Assembly: GCF_021352225.1 (NCBI RefSeq)
Contig: NZ_JAAUVI010000002.1
Location: 558,001-622,000 of the forward strand
DNA: 64,000 nucleotides
Direction: 5' to 3'
From: Methylobacterium sp. C25
GTDB lineage: Bacteria; Pseudomonadota; Alphaproteobacteria; Rhizobiales; Beijerinckiaceae
Position 1 is the stretch's first letter. Each line of letters opens with the position of its first letter. The notes under the pieces were generated by a model. That model was not told where the DNA came from. It ran no database searches and saw only the letters and a program-made list of their open reading frames with translations. Positions 63,053-64,000 of the stretch are shown piece after piece. A program made the translations under genes and the position numbers.

Positions 63053-63186
63053 TTTGGAAGGTCTCGCCGATTCGCAAATACATCATCTCACCGACGCGGA
63101 ATCAGCGCAGTTTCCTTTTCGCCACACGCCCAAGCTACCGCGAGAAAACAGAACGAATTCTCGGAACGCAGCCGAAGATGACCCAG

Positions 63187-63435
63187 CTAGCCGCCGGCGA
63201 GCCCGTCGATCACGTCGTCCGGCACGTCACCGAAGGCGCCGAGGATGGTGCGGGCCGGGCTTCCATCCTCGCGAGGGCTCAGGGCAAAGGCGGCGGCACC
63301 GGGCAGACGTCGGGCAAGCGCCTCGGCATGAAGCAGCGCCTCTGTTTGGCTTCTCGCCGGATTGCGCATCGTGGCCTCGAGCCGGCCGCCGACATACTCG
63401 AACCCCTGGACCGAGAAGCTCGTCTCATCGGCCAT
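63187..63435 (-). CDS. small protein of unknown function
   Basis: 82 residues beginning MADETSFSVQGFEYVGGRL, with a helical centre (RSQTEALLHAEALARRLPG). No recognised family. The ATG at 63435 is preferred over a longer start. Confidence 0.6.
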   Translation of the reverse strand: MADETSFSVQGFEYVGGRLEATMRNPARSQTEALLHAEALARRLPGAAAFALSPREDGSPARTILGAFGDVPDDVIDGLAGG

Positions 63436-63588
63436 ACGGCCACTCCCGCATCGACGACCCCGTCCGTGGAGATCTAGGCACGCCACGGCCCGGCGTCATC
63501 GCCTCGCTTGCTCCGGCCCTGCGAGCGTGGTCCTGATCCTGCCTCTCGACGTTCGACCCCGCCCTACTTGCCCGAGCCGCCAAAGACC

Positions 63589-64000
63589 ATGCCCGAGACG
63601 CCCGTGTTCTCCTCTGCCGCCGTCGCGGCACCCCATCGCCTCGCGGCCGAGGCCGGCCAGATCGTGTTGGCCCAAGGCGGCAACGCCATCGAGGCGATGG
63701 TGGCCATGGCCGCCACCATCGCCGTGGTCTACCCACACATGAATGGCATCGGCGGTGATGGCTTCTGGCTGGTGTGCGAGCCGGGTGGCCGGGTCCGCGG
63801 CATCGAGGCCTGCGGTCCCGCCGGCAGCCTCGCCACCATCAAGCGCTACCGCGACAAGGAGTACGACGTTCTGCCGTCGCGCGGACCCGACGCCGCGATC
63901 ACGGTCGCCGGCACCATCGGCGGCTGGCGTCTCGCCCTCGACCTTTCTCGTGCGCTTGGCGGGAAGCTGCCCCTGGAGACGCTTCTCGCCGATGCCGTAC
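63589..64000 (+). CDS. ggt: gamma-glutamyltransferase, N-terminal part (cut by window end)
   Basis: The first 137 codons of a GGT-family Ntn-hydrolase. VFSSAAVAAPHRLAAEAGQIVLAQGGNAIEAMVAMAATIAVVYPHMNGIGGDGFWLV shows the family's N-terminal AQGGNAIEA and GIGGDGF motifs. The catalytic threonine lies beyond the window. It could be a glutathione hydrolase or a related acylase. Confidence 0.92.
   Translation, partial: MPETPVFSSAAVAAPHRLAAEAGQIVLAQGGNAIEAMVAMAATIAVVYPHMNGIGGDGFWLVCEPGGRVRGIEACGPAGSLATIKRYRDKEYDVLPSRGPDAAITVAGTIGGWRLALDLSRALGGKLPLETLLADAV

Overview
This 64 kb window is high-GC chromosomal DNA from an alphaproteobacterium of the Rhizobiales, most likely a Methylobacterium/Methylorubrum relative. 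That placement is an inference from several features: a dnaG-rpoD pair, a trxB gene followed by an LsrB/VtlR-type LysR regulator, an lptF-lptG-lptD-pdxA-rsmA block, alphaproteobacterial palindromic repeats, an oxalate/formate-type transporter and a pseudoazurin. I see no rRNA, tRNA, CRISPR array, prophage or insertion sequence. Nearly everything is ordinary core genome, densely packed, with many start codons overlapping the previous stop and frequent GTG or TTG starts.

Layout. 0-3.4 kb: a thiamine operon on the minus strand (TPP riboswitch, thiO, thiS, thiG, thiE); thiE carries an in-frame palindromic repeat and ends inside a second repeat. 3.6-10 kb: a retropepsin-like protease, a class III cyclase, then dnaG and rpoD. 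10-13.3 kb: a PilZ protein, a VOC protein, an orphan ABC exporter and a YqeY protein. 13.5-24.3 kb: carA, a small membrane protein, a pseudoazurin, carB, greA, a secreted protein, an ELM1-family protein, trxB, lsrB and a YARHG protein. 24.3-28.3 kb: an acyl-CoA ligase, a membrane protein and a leucyl aminopeptidase.

28.5-35.3 kb: the LPS-export genes lptF, lptG and lptD, followed by pdxA and rsmA. 35.7-44.8 kb: a small secreted protein, a SpoIIAA/STAS-like protein, priA, an MFS transporter, a lipase-like hydrolase, an NDUFA9-like protein, a cupin, a membrane-anchored cyclic-nucleotide-binding protein and an amine oxidase. 44.8-45.5 kb is a gene-poor stretch. 45.5-48.6 kb: gatB and a GntP-type permease. 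48.7-55.2 kb: a cobalamin-uptake operon (riboswitch, btuB, btuF, btuC, btuD) that continues into an uncharacterised 325-residue protein and a GNAT acetyltransferase. 55.5-64 kb: an M23 peptidase, gluQ, a small cysteine-rich membrane protein, htpG, an OFA-family transporter, two small hypotheticals and the start of a gamma-glutamyltransferase cut by the window end.

The points most worth a second look are repeat elements translated in frame inside ThiE and PriA, loss of three of four zinc ligands in DnaG, a cysteine-free LsrB, and the unknown histidine-rich protein locked into the B12 uptake operon. I found no defence island or other clearly new multi-gene system.
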